NCBI GenBank assembly: GCA_951799405.1
Contig: OX637350.1
Coordinates: forward strand, 7,239,852-7,303,851
From: Agapetus fuscipes
Taxonomy: Eukaryota > Arthropoda > Insecta > Trichoptera > Glossosomatidae
Direction: 5' to 3'
DNA: 64,000 nucleotides
Position 1 is the stretch's first letter, and each line of letters starts with the position of its first letter. Positions 49,601-60,158 of this stretch are shown in pieces. Below the pieces are notes generated by a model. That model ran no database searches. It was not told the DNA's origin and saw nothing but the letters and a program-made list of their open reading frames with translations. The position numbers were made by a program, and so were the translations under genes.

Positions 49601-52600
49601 TGTGGCAATAAAAACTTTAACAAACTAGCTTACTTGTAAACCAACATGGAGAATGAAGTATTATCAAAATATTTTTACACGCATGGTGTGATACTAAAAA
49701 AAAAAATTAGGCTGATTTATTTGGTGAGCGCTGTTTTTGTGTGTATCACACCTCAAGAGCCCTCTGCGAGCTTGGTCGCCACTGTAGAAAGTGCCAATTC
49801 TCAAGCAAGACCCAGTTGCTGTAAGGCTGGATGGACCTTTTGATGACCGGTCTTTGGTAAAGGTTTATGAATTTTCAACCCAGCGAAGAGTAAATTTGAA
49901 TTTTTTTTTTTTTTTTTTTAAATAGATTTGTGGAAAGGAATGCAATCCACCAACCTATTTTGCCTGGCCAGTTGTCTTCATGCAAAAGCAGAAGCTTGTG
50001 TGCATGCAACGGCATCTGTTGAACCAGGGTCGAAGTTATCGTTGCGGGATTCGAACCAGCGTTATCCGGTTCCAAATAACCTGTCTTGATTCCCGCGGCC
50101 ATAACACCGACAATATATAAATATAATAATATAAATGGTATATTATTGTAATCTGCCGGGATTCAAACCCACAACCTTCCATTGAAGGCTTACACGAAAG
50201 TCGTAGATATTCACGACTGCATAAATCTACAAGATGATTTAGATGCATTAGCAGCTTGGTCTGAGAAAAACAAGCTCTCTTGTTTAACTCAAAGAAATGT
50301 ATCTCAATGTCGTTCACTAAATCTTTCAGACCCATCTTGCATGAGTACAGTATTGGTGGACAATATTACTGTCTCGTGTGAAATCAATGCGGGATCTGGG
50401 AGTTGTGTCTGATCCTGGACTGAAGTTCTCTGATCATATAACGCAGCTGATGACTAAGTGCTACCAGCTGCTGGGATTAGTAATCAGAGTGAGCAAACAA
50501 CTCACTGAGCCCAGAGCGATGGTTGACGTCTTTAGCTGCGTTATACGATCCAAATTAGAGTACGCTGTCGAGGTTTGGACTCCTTACCAGCGGAAGTACA
50601 TAGATATGATAGAACAAGTCCAAAAAAAGTTTCTCAGGTATCTCCTCATGAGGCGGTGTGGAAGTTATCCACATTTCATGCATCATGAGGAGCTACTTCG
50701 GGAGACTGGATTTAGAAGCCTGGAAACGAGGCGCAACAGGTCCCTTATGGTGCTCACTCATCAACAGCTAGGCAAGGTCATCAACGGCTTAATTGACAGT
50801 CCCACCCTGTTGGAGGGCTACAGGTTGTATGCGCCTGACGACTACACCCGAGGGCGAGGACATGATCTATTTCATGTACCGAAAAGCCATACTGATGTCG
50901 TGGCGCAACACCCTGTGACTCGGAGAATAAAGCTCTTAAATAAGTCTAATATAGACATTTTTGAGTGTAATTTATTAACATTTAAAAATCTAGCAATAGA
51001 GTTCCTCCCAGCGTGTTGATAGCTGTGAGGGTGCACTGTAATAAGGGTGACCTGTTGTGCAAAAAAAAAAAAAAAAACTACGAGTCCGAAGTGTCACCAC
51101 TGGACTACGGACCAGTCCATGTATGATATGTAGGTACGGATTATTAAACGGAAGTAGAAATAGAGGATCCTGAGCAGACTATGGAAGAACTATTTAAGTG
51201 TGCCCACCAATACAGTAAACAAATCATGAGACGTCTATAGACCTTTTGGATTAGCCATTAAGACTTTTTGAACAAAGATCTCACCTGGATTTGGTTGGGA
51301 GTTCAGATGATGCAAGGCTTGGGATAGAGCAGCAGGTGGTGGAGGATGAAGAGGTCTTATGTAGGAGCCCTCAGGAGGCGAAGACGGCGACACTGGAGAA
51401 GTGGGCTCACTGTCTCTTATGCTACCAGATACAGAATCCATTCTAACAGAGACAACATCATATTGAAATTAATAGACATCTTGCAATAACACATTGCCAA
51501 GCTTTTAGAAAAAAAAAATTGGAAAAACATAATAAAAATCCGTAAGAATACCTGATTTTAAAATAATCACAGGATACAAAAAAAACAGGATTTTTCTTCA
51601 CATATTTAACTCTGCACACTTAACGAAATAGTGGGAACAGGAGAATTTCAGTGAATTTGAAGGAGTGTGACACTTGTGAAAGTGCAGGAAAGGTGCTGAT
51701 GATGGCAAGGTGGCACATTATGTCCTGGTGTTAGCTGCATATTTTTGAGACACATATTAGTTCAGAGACTGTTCAGAGACTCAAGCCAGCAATGGTTGAT
51801 GATCAATGTGCTGTATCAGACTGCTTACCCAGCTTGACCATCCCACCAATCTAATTTATTACCTTGTGTACTTTGGATAAAAAATATTTATACAGATTTC
51901 TTACCCCACATGTTTGTGACTTGCAACAAGAAGTTCAAAATCTGGGCCATATGTTTGTAATGCGTCAACCACTAAAAGAGAATGCACACTGAGAGACAGA
52001 TTGAAATCAAAAGGTCTTTTGGTCAAGGCCGCTCTCACACCACAAACTTGAACTTCCACTATACTCCTTCCTCGTGATTGTACCTAAATAAAATCAATAA
52101 TATAATTAATGTGAAATAAATGCATTATTGAAAATCGGTTTCATTTTTAAGTATTACCTCTAGTGCCATTTGATCAATGGCAAACTGCAACATTAGAAGT
52201 CTTGAGAGATGATTGGAGGATCGTTCTGTTTGTTCAGTTTCAGAGTTATCATTACTTTGTTCTTCAGCAGGTGGTGAGATCTTCCAATCCTCACTCAAGG
52301 GGATTTTGTTGGAACTAAGAAATAAAAATAATTCTTTATTACATTAAAAAACAACAAGCAAAAATATTGAACTTGTAATTTTGGAATTTATTTTACCTAT
52401 TTGTGGCAGATGTGTGGGGTGCATTCAGTTGAGCAATTAGGGATTGGATAGACATTAGTTTGTTCTCATTCAAATGAACAACTAAATGAGGTAACGTGCC
52501 ACACAAGGTAACACTGGGAAACTGAGGATCACTAGTATAAATAACTCTTCTTTCCACCTAAAACAATAACAGCATTTTTAAATCCACCAGAAAAACACTT

Positions 52601-55600
52601 AATCCATAGAATAACATTGTTAGCTTGAAAAAAAACAGACCTGAAGAGATATGTTAAAACGATCCAGGATATGAAATGATGAAGTTCCCTTGGTGTTTGC
52701 ATATTTCCAACTGTCTTTGATTCTTCCCACTAATATTTGAAGATTGCTAAATTCAATTTTATATCTGAAACATTTTTAGTCAGACATGTTGTATATGTTT
52801 TATTTTTCATGTGATGCATTATTGATTGAATGAAGAAATCCCGAGTTACCTGTCATATAATCTATGATGGAGAGTGTCCTTGTTGAGTGTAAGGCCAGCA
52901 TTAGGGATTGGTGTGTCTGAAGGAATGGGAGATGTCCCACAATCAGTCAAGTTTGTATCACTCGCTGCGCTACCGGGAGGTGTCGAACAAGGAGTCATAA
53001 ACATTTCTGAAATAGTAAATAAGTACATCTCTTTTTATTTATATTACTTTTTCTTCTTTGACCGAAAAGCTGTCTGTGTTATCTTATGTGCTATCTATCT
53101 ATAATCTATAATCTAAGCTGCAAGGATATGTAAGCATTTAAGGCTCATATGAAATGCATGCCTACAGACAGGCACATGTAGGTTCGCGCCTACACATTCC
53201 GCATGTGTGCATACAAATAAAGAAAACCTCACATGGACATAAACCTTGCAACTCCTGCCGCCGTTCCCTGAACCGGGGTGGCATTGGCAAAAGTGAACTG
53301 ATTTTTACAGCACGGGTGGTCAGCCTCGTACCAACCTATCAGTCAAGGAGCACAAAAAATTATAAATGATTTACAAAAAATTCATAATGAGACATTACAA
53401 ATTAAAATTAAAATAAAGTTAAATTAAAATTAATATTACACTTAGAATTAATGCCCTAGCCGCCATTGATGCAAATCAACCGCCATTCCTTTCGGTCCTT
53501 ACATAATTCTTTCATTTCATTGAATATAAAAATATATAAGAATAGGAAAATAGCTTTACCGTTATCATCTTCCTCTGCCGATTGTTCCTTTGGTAGTTCT
53601 TCAATATTGCCATTGGATAAATACATTTTTCCGAAATCTAAAATACCTATAACTCCATTTTTGTCACAGAAATTTTCAACTAACATTATTTTTGGTGCAG
53701 ATATATCCAGTTCCAGTTGCCATGAACTTCTCTCAGACTAAAAACAACATAAATAATTAAGGCATAGATTATTAATGAAGAAAGCCTGATTGATAAAAAT
53801 TAACAGAATGATCTTCTCACCAAATCTCCTTGAAGAATGTGTTCCCACTGATTAATGATGTGCATTTTAGTTGTATTTTTCACTCGAGCATAAGCAGCAT
53901 TAGAAATATTTTCCGGAGCGCTGACTTTCTCATTGTGCAGGGGATGTGAAATGAAATCTATAAACCATTTGACTACACCCGAGTTATATACCACTTCCAA
54001 AGACTGAGATTTTACAAATAACCTGAAAAATATTTATTCAAGCATAGAGTTTATTGTCAAGGTTGAGTATTACCAACTATTTGATGAAATATTAACTGAA
54101 GTTACTTGTAATCAGTATTACTAAGTCCTAATGGTTTCCTTTCATAAGCAAGTTGAAATAATGAATCTCCAGATGTAGCAGCCATATTTGTAGAGGTAGA
54201 GCTAGTTTGTGGAAATGGTTTGATCCATGTTGCGGGAATACTGCACAAACCTTCTCTAATAGTACCCTGAAATTTACAAAACACAATAACTCAGATTATT
54301 TTACAAAAAGACTTAGTAAATGAAAAAGTGGAGATAAAAAATAGTTGTTATTAAATACCTGAGGTGCAATAAGAATCGGGAAGAGTGTTCCAGTAGTCAA
54401 GTGATCCTTCAAATACACTGATCCCAATGTTATACTCATTGAATGTGAAGATGTCCGCGGCCGACTTTCAAAATTAAATCCAACATTTTCAAATTTCAAT
54501 TCAAGTTGAACTCTGAAATACATAACTAAGTTTATATTATGCATAATAACAATTTACAAAATGCAATCCTAAGCTTTTATGAACATCTGCTTAGTTCTTA
54601 ATTGTTATAAAGAAATAATCACCTGTCTTGATTGTCCTCAGTTTTAATACTTTCTAGAGACCTGTTGGCTGTACACAATTGCAGACTGCCTTTAGCCAGC
54701 TTAAATTTAAACTCTCCAAACACTGTGTCTCTTTTGAGTAGAGAATTGTTCTCAATAGAGTCGGCCAGGACATCCAATATTTCTCCTTCTAAACTTGGGG
54801 CTGAATTAGAAGGAGAAATGGAGGTGGTTGTTGATTGGGGAGCAACACTATACCAGCCCCACCACTGGGGAAACCAGCTCATCAACATGGAACGACCTTG
54901 GGCACCATCATCTTTCTTCTCGACAGGATATTTTTCAATATTGGGATTTATACTTGTCGGAACACGTCTCATAGCGGCCTGCAATGCAATCAAAATACAA
55001 TAAAAAAAATGTGTGCGTCAGTAGTTAAACAATAAATTTAACAGTAGAATTGCCATTCTTTGGCCTTGAAAATTATCAGATGAGGAAGACCATCTGATTG
55101 CTATACAATATCACCGCTAAAAATGTCCACAGCAAATGTGGGTAAATAAATGTAAAAGGATCCATTAAACACGGTTACTAAGCCTTGGTAAACTGTTATT
55201 AAAAATATCTCAATGTTTATAGTGCAGATACAGCTACAATTTTTTTCATCACACAGCGAAATGATAAAAGTAAAATTAATATTGTACCTCTCTTAAAGGT
55301 TTAAGTTGCTGGAAAGGAGTTGCCCATTCAACTTGATCCTTCAGTAATTTAGATTCAGCGGTAAGAGTTGCCGATGGGGTGACCAACACATTAGAGTACA
55401 TCTCAACATACTGCACGCATCGCTTAGCATTATCCAAGCAGCTCTCCCAAGTTGGTTTAGGATCCATAACTGAAAGCAAACATTTCACAACAACACAATT
55501 TCTATAAAATACCAGAAAATTAATAATTATGTTATTTGGATGTTTGTTCTCACAGCTAAAATCTGGAAAGTGGCATTTCAAAGCATACTGCCACCAGGCC

Positions 55601-58600
55601 TTTGGGTTTTGAGATACAGTAACATTTGGGCGCCATTGACGAAATACTCTCAGACGACCAATCAAAGACAAACCACGAACACAACCAACCATTTCATTGT
55701 ATTGGCACTGTAAACAGAACACAAGATTATCAACAAATAGAATCCAAAGCAAATGTTTTAATGAGTAATTTTAAAAAGAAACTTACATCCGTCAGCTTGA
55801 GAGGAACTTGATCTAGTGACAGCTGACATGACAAGCGTGGTTGTGAGCGTGAACGCAGAGGTTGTTCACAGCGCTCACGTCGTAGCTGTGCAACGGCTGA
55901 CACAGGACTTATAACAAAGCTGTGGTTAAACTTCTGCATTTCACACATGCGCAACTATAATAAGAACAAAATAATATCAATCTCAAAAATGAACACAAGA
56001 TAAAAACAAATTAAGAGTGTATTGTTTCAACAATGATTGGATGACTTCAAGCTGATCAAAAGAATTACATGCAAAGTTCTTATAAGTTTGCTCTTTCTTT
56101 CAGTTTAAAGATGCCAAGCAATTGTCAGAAGAGCACACCCTAAGAACTAAGGCTCTATAGATTTAAGATTTTAACTCACTGCCAGTTCCCCTAGAGATAA
56201 ATTGGCGAGCATATCATTTGGTAGAGTCATTTGATCCCAATAAATAGCCATATTTTGAAGCTCCAACAGCTTATACGAGCAGCCACCACCTTGATTTGTT
56301 GAGAATGTGGTGAATGTTCTCTGCCAGTTGGAGTCGCAGGATTCGGCAGAAAAGGATTCCATTATTAGCCCGCAGGCAAAACCATTGCTCTCCCCGCATG
56401 TGATGTAATCTTCATACCTCAAGTGTACATCTTTTATTTTTAACTGTAAACATAAGTAAACAATAAGTTAATAGCCATATTTTAAAGGTACCTTAAAAAA
56501 TTCAACAAATTCTCTACAATTTTTTTGAAATTTTTTTTTTATTTCATCAAACCTCCTTTTTGCATGATAATACAAATCTCATTTTAATAAAAATCAAAAT
56601 GTTCATCACATAATTTTTAACAATAGTATTTATTGCTGAAACAAGCATTACCTGCAAATTTTCAATAATATTGGTGACCAGGCTTGTTCCATAAGTCATC
56701 CATGATGAAAAACTTGAAGCATAATACCCGGCCTCAGACTGAGATTCATTTTCCGCTCGCCACTGAGCTTCTAAGGCGTCGAGTAAGCTCAGCTTGTAGT
56801 CCTGCGCCATGGCCTCTTCTACCTCACTATCCCACTTAAATTAATAATATAAATAATCAAATTTCAAGAATTACAATTTAAAAAACGACATGAAATCATT
56901 TTGATTCTCAAATTTAATATGATTAAATGAAAGTATAGATTAAAACCATGGTAATGTATTGAGGTATTATCTTACTTCTGATAAATTGACCGGCGTCGCC
57001 ACAAGATACAGTTGTTCGATGGCGATCACCCACGGCGCCGATCTAATTTGCCGAACAGGAATCTGGAGCTTAACCTTGCCAATGAACCCTGCTTGCACCT
57101 GGATGGGCACTCCCAAATGTCGCAATGCATCTTTCTTGAGCGGTAGATTCTCTAATTCAACTTCACCTAGACAATAACAGTTCATTTGATGACAAGTAAA
57201 AAACAAAATATTAATAAAAGTTTACCCTTACCTTTATAACTCTATGATTGAAAGGCAAAGACGAGGCCTTATTAAGTTGTAATGATCAATCACCTTTACA
57301 AGACACAGCGTTGTATGTTTATTTAATCCCAGCCTCAAATGTATTTTTTCAGCAGCTTTTGTTATGCTTACCTAAATCAGGAGTGACTTTCACAAAGGAA
57401 GAATATTATTTTTATTTTTTAAAATATATTATTTTATATTTAAAAACTTTAATGGTATGCGGCTGACCACCCATGCTGTAATTGGTATGCGGCTGACCAC
57501 CCATGCTGTAAAAATGGTTCACTTTGCCAATGTCACCCCTGTCTCAGGGAAGGACGGCAAGAGTTGCAGGGTGTATGTCCATTTGAGATTTGGTTTTTAT
57601 GTTGTAGGTTCACATGAGGCATGTGCAAGCGCGAACTTGTACGTGTCTGGTTGTGAGAATGCATGTAATGTGAATCTCCAATGTAGCATATCTTTGCAAC
57701 TTAGATTAGATTAGATTAGAATAATAATATTAAAATTTATTCCAGCATGGTCACACAGAAGGTGCAGTACAGCCGTATAAAAATATACAAATTATAAATA
57801 TAACATAAAAATATACAAAATATAAGTATAAAGAAAATAAAAAATAGCATGTAAAGTCAAAAGTATAGAGCACATAAAAAAGATAAAATAAGAAAACGTA
57901 CATGCATCAAAAAATCATAATAAAAGAGAGAGTTAGACCCTCCGCACACCTGACGACTTGTCGTCTAGTGTGCGGCTGTGTTGGCGACAGTCGCCGCGAC
58001 TAGTGGGAGGCGCAACTGTCGTGGCAACAATTAGCGAGCGGGCACGATATTATAGATATCCCGCAGCTAGTCGCCGAGTCGCGACGACTCAGACGCCAAG
58101 TGTGCGGAGCTTTGAACAAAATGTATGAAAACTGTCGGCCGCAGCCTGTCGCCACGACAAGTCGTCGAACTGTCGCTGTCGCCTGTCGTCTAGTGTGCGC
58201 CTAGACTTAGGAAACAATGTAAAATAATACATAAGAAAGGAACCCAGAAACATAAGTTATAGTTAAGCTTTTAAGCATTCAGAGTTACTTAAAGACTTTT
58301 GTAGTAAGTCATCACTAAGATGTGAATGAGAGAGTCCTCAGTGGGCCTAGCCTTGACAGTGTTCTCCAGATTATTTTGTCTTTGGTGGATACTTAGCATC
58401 AGCACCCTTTGGGTGACTATCTAATCTAATCTAATCTAAGTAGCATTAGATATTCACATTATACTTATATGCATTTTCACAAAACATAAATTTTTAAGTT
58501 CGCGCTTAAACATGCCGCATGTAGTCCTACAATATAAAAACCCGAATCTCAAATGAACATACACCCTGCAACTCCTGCCAACCTTCCCTGAAACAGGGGT

Positions 58601-59475
58601 GACATTGGCAAAGTGAACCATTTTCTACAGCATGGGTGGTCAGCCGCATACCAACCTATTAGTCAAGGGACATACACAACAAATTACATTTTTAAAATCA
58701 ACAAATTATAGCATACATATATGGACATCCAAAACTAACAGAAAACAAATTTTAATTTCAAAAACCCTAGCCGCCATCATCACGGATTAACCGCCATTTC
58801 TTTCTGTCCTTACACACTTCTTTCATTTCCTCCAGAGTCATAACCTTCTTCATACAGACTCTCCTTTTATTATAACTCTGGACTCTTTTATCTGACTAGT
58901 TCCAATAAACGGCGCTATGTAAAATTGTCCAATTATTTTTACTTACTATCATGCAGGAAGGAAACCACTCGTGCTAAATGAACCACAACTTAACACTTCT
59001 ATAATCTATCTATAATGTATAATGTAAGTTGCAAGGATATATTCATTCAAAGCTCTCAGATTTATGCCCACAAACTATAGGTACTTCATGTAAATAATTA
59101 AGGATATGCAATAACAGTACTACTATTCATTAACTTTCTCTTTCATATTAGGAAGTAAAACTTTGGAATTTGGTGATGAACCAATCATTTCCCTGACGTT
59201 TCCTGTGATTCTTTAATATTGACAAAGTATGCATTAATAACACACGAAATATATCATCTCATTAAAAAATCAGATAATAAAAATACTGAAAGAAAATATT
59301 AAACCAACTAAAAGAGGTTGTGGTTGATGCCTTCTTTTATTGCACAATATTACCTAAAGTTAGGACGGAGTTTCTTACCTGACAAGAGTGCGATGCTCAG
59401 TTGGTCTGTGTTTAAATTCTCCACATATTTCCCAAGATAGTTATTCAACACCCAAGCCACTAAACCTTCCAGCAT
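32543..59475 (-). CDS. Vps13D: Vps13D, bridge-like lipid transfer protein
   Basis: A 61-exon gene giving about 4217 aa (human VPS13D is 4388). It moves lipids between membranes and controls mitochondrial size and clearance. The N terminus [11 protein letters not shown] and the UBA domain identify the D paralogue. Exons: 59475-59379, 57166-56976, 56834-56652, 56443-56180, 55954-55787, 55707-55554, 55469-55288, 54978-54623, 54512-54359, 54266-54106, 54022-53821, 53737-53560, 53006-52850, 52764-52641, 52557-52397, 52315-52158, 52083-51905, 51442-51285, 49550-49371, 49289-48999, 48919-48635, 48561-48387, 48298-48158, 48060-47904, 47817-47647, 47563-47317, 47237-47101, 47023-46652, 46566-46401, 46130-45860, 45770-45608, 45519-45324, 45244-44999, 44863-44529, 44442-44303, 44220-44086, 43992-43833, 43748-43578, 43503-43156, 42900-42599, 42253-41957, 41558-41336, 41007-40857, 40236-39975, 39516-39327, 39254-39072, 38994-38779, 38697-38467, 38372-38194, 38106-37962, 37882-37683, 37574-37352, 37274-37094, 36639-36461, 35450-35217, 35136-34762, 34687-34505, 34421-34247, 34072-33751, 33583-33317, 32765-32543. 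The sum exceeds a multiple of three by one, traced to exon 16. Confidence 0.95.
35491..36416 (+). mobile_element. Internally deleted mariner element in a Vps13D intron
   Basis: Inverted ends GGTCCTTACATATGAAATTG / CAATTTCATATGTAAAGACC are flanked by TA duplications (35489-35490 and 36417-36418). Inside are broken pieces of a mariner transposase: the helix-turn-helix start ([18 protein letters not shown]), the [10 protein letters not shown] and GKVKKLKR segments, then a jump to [16 protein letters not shown] and [11 protein letters not shown]. About 350 bp of the catalytic core is missing, and frameshifts are present. Length is 926 bp versus about 1.3 kb for intact mariners. Confidence 0.88.
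36693..36918. mobile_element. Non-autonomous hAT MITE, 226 bp, 8-bp TSD
   Basis: Ends CAGCGGTTGCCAAAGT / GTTTGGCTACCGCTG are flanked by a perfect ATATAAGA duplication (36685-36692 and 36919-36926). Inside are repeats of GGTCCGCGG type. It lies in a Vps13D intron. Confidence 0.88.
39590..39860 (-). repeat. tRNA-derived SINE family 2, diverged copy
   Basis: Minus orientation. It shares CCAACAGATGCCATTGG and TTTCTGGCCAGGCAAAAG ... AATTGCATTCC with the copies at 49893-50117 and 61075-61292. An AT-rich stretch interrupts the middle. Confidence 0.55.
40300..40503 (-). repeat. tRNA-derived SINE family 3, diverged copy
   Basis: Minus orientation. TGGAACCTATTTATTTTCAT and GTTCTCATTTCTTATGAAG match the family body. 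The tRNA-like head is degraded. A family-1 SINE abuts it at 40503. Confidence 0.6.
40503..40768 (-). repeat. SINE-like family 1, copy f
   Basis: Full-length minus-orientation copy between Vps13D exons 43 and 44, with head complement GGGTCAGCCTCACACCAACC and tail TATAATCTATAGTCTAAGC. Confidence 0.8.
41050..41300 (-). repeat. Highly diverged 5S/tRNA SINE body
   Basis: Minus orientation. AACTCAAGCAAGATCATACT, GTGACCGGTCTTGAG and a B-box-like GGGATTTGAACAGGAACC line up with the SINE body and tRNA-like unit. The 5S head is absent. Confidence 0.45.
42283..42500 (+). repeat. tRNA-derived SINE family 3, diverged copy
   Basis: Plus orientation. An A-box-like ATAGCTTTGTTGGTAGAAA is followed by TTTACTCAGCCTTGTGG of the family body, in a Vps13D intron. 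Confidence 0.55.
42935..43120 (+). mobile_element. LINE remnant in a Vps13D intron
   Basis: A frame reads [20 protein letters not shown] followed by [15 protein letters not shown], resembling the C-terminal end of a non-LTR reverse transcriptase. Only about 185 bp remain. Confidence 0.45.
43156..43503 (-). other. Vps13D: Vps13D exon 39: ubiquitin-associated (UBA) domain
   Basis: About residues 2500-2540 read [18 protein letters not shown], then [15 protein letters not shown], a three-helix UBA with the usual xGF loop. Among VPS13 paralogues only VPS13D has a UBA domain, and it binds ubiquitin chains. This exon settles the identity of the gene. Confidence 0.92.
49893..50117 (-). repeat. tRNA-derived SINE family 2, nested copy
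   Basis: On the minus strand a tRNA-like head (GTCGGTGTTATGGCCGCGGG, B-box GGTTCGAATCCCGC) is followed by the body ATGCCGTTGCATGCACACAA, GGCCAGGCAAAATAGGTTGG and a poly(A) of about 20. Confidence 0.85.
50186..51078 (+). mobile_element. 5'-truncated LINE (LINE C) with reverse transcriptase C terminus
   Basis: A 213-codon frame (50378-51019) reads [55 protein letters not shown] and on to a C-terminal stop. The upstream part (50182-50412, [18 protein letters not shown]) is in another frame, so one frameshift separates them. The element ends in an A run at 51061-51077. It is a dead fragment of a jockey-like non-LTR retrotransposon inserted in a SINE. Confidence 0.8.
53092..53352 (-). repeat. SINE-like family 1, copy g
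   Basis: Full-length, minus orientation, in a Vps13D intron. It shows GGGTGGTCAGCCTCGTACCA and the TATAATCTATAATCTAAGC tail. Confidence 0.82.
53455..53530 (-). mobile_element. LINE family R end fragment
   Basis: The minus strand reads [21 protein letters not shown], the last about 20 residues of the family-R open frame plus its stop. Confidence 0.5.
57452..57720 (+). repeat. SINE-like family 1, copy h, duplicated head
   Basis: Plus orientation. The first about 27 nt (GGTATGCGGCTGACCACCCA...) occur twice in tandem before the rest of the element. It ends in TTAGATTAGATTAGA. Confidence 0.82.
57937..58207. mobile_element. GC-rich inverted-repeat MITE
   Basis: A 270-bp GC-rich island in AT-rich sequence. 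The ends CTCCGCACACCTGACGAC and GTCGTCTAGTGTGCGCC are imperfect inverted repeats, and the interior has many GTCG/CGAC blocks (e.g. GACTTGTCGTCTAGTGTGCG). A clean target duplication was not resolved, and no coding frame is present. Confidence 0.6.
58418..58670 (-). repeat. SINE-like family 1, copy i
   Basis: Full-length, minus orientation, with tail CTAATCTAATCTAATCTAAG. Confidence 0.82.
58745..58880 (-). mobile_element. LINE family R end fragment
   Basis: The minus strand reads [20 protein letters not shown], matching the C terminus of family R at 29880-29950. Confidence 0.55.
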
Positions 59476-60158
59476 GGTGACTTGGTTATGGCATTATTTG
59501 TATAAATTAGAATTAATAAATTGTATCACGCACTGAGTGAGCCTCTTTCATAGCACTTCTTTGCACCACAAAACATTTATTTCACACCAATTTCATAAAC
59601 GAAAATCACAGCATTGAATAGATTACCTTAACAACATCTTGAAATAAAATAAACGGTTGTTTGTTATGTATTGCAAAATAAATTTTATTATTATAACTGT
59701 ATTCTCACGACTAATTACACTGTATTTTAAATATAGCCCTTATTATTTGTTTTAATTACATGGTAGAGATTGAATGACATTAAATATTTCTTATTTTTTA
59801 CAAGATTAATGATTGAAATAAGTACGACAATATCTTCTTTGAACGTCAACCGAATGTCAAAAAGTGATGTCACAATTTGACAGAAATAAATTGTCTATGA
59901 TTTAAATCACTGCCAACTTGATGCTGTCACGGCTATTTTTTTTTCAATTTATGACTGCTCGGTCAGACTGTAGGCACATTATTTCAATGGCTGTCGCGTA
60001 GTCTATGAAGGCCGACGTTAATTTTTTTGTTAAAAATGTAATGATGTCGAAGAAATTAACAAGCAAATTGAAAACAAAATTTTAGTTGATCGTGCATTCA
60101 TTCCTGAATTCCAATTTAAATATTGGAATATTTTAGTGAACTGTTTATTTACGACATA
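59476..60158. promoter_or_regulatory. Shared divergent promoter region of Vps13D and TMEM65
   Basis: Only 683 bp separate the two start codons on opposite strands, so both promoters and 5'UTRs must lie here unless UTR introns exist. AT-rich; no convincing TATA box was identified. Confidence 0.6.

Larger units (their letters stand above)
49705..51125 (-). repeat. 5S/tRNA SINE copy split by a SINE and a LINE
   Basis: Pieces 49705-49892, 50118-50187 and 51079-51125, read on the minus strand, line up with the SINE at 22679-23117. They correspond to tail type 2 and body, then the link to the tRNA-like unit, then the A-box region. The two gaps are filled by a family-2 SINE and by a LINE fragment. 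The 5S head is not present. Confidence 0.75.
57167..59378. other. Vps13D intron 1, repeat-filled
   Basis: The longest Vps13D intron. It contains family-1 SINE copies at 57452-57720 (plus), 58418-58670 (minus) and 58998-59078 (minus, partial), a GC-rich MITE (57937-58207) and a LINE-R end fragment (58745-58880). The rest is unassigned AT-rich sequence. Confidence 0.75.
55288..59475 (-). other. Vps13D: Vps13D exons 1-7: chorein N-terminal lipid-transfer entry
   Basis: Exons 1-7 encode the Chorein_N region, about the first 413 residues. Segments such as [27 protein letters not shown] and the LRYEDYITC block (VHLRYED in other VPS13 proteins) are intact. This end of the protein opens the hydrophobic groove and contacts the donor membrane in other VPS13 proteins. 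The first intron (59378-57167) is the longest in the gene and carries at least four repeats. Confidence 0.85.

Noticed and set aside
60123..60158. Upstream extension of the TMEM65 frame
   Set aside because: It would need a TTG start; the ATG at 60159 opens a good mitochondrial presequence.
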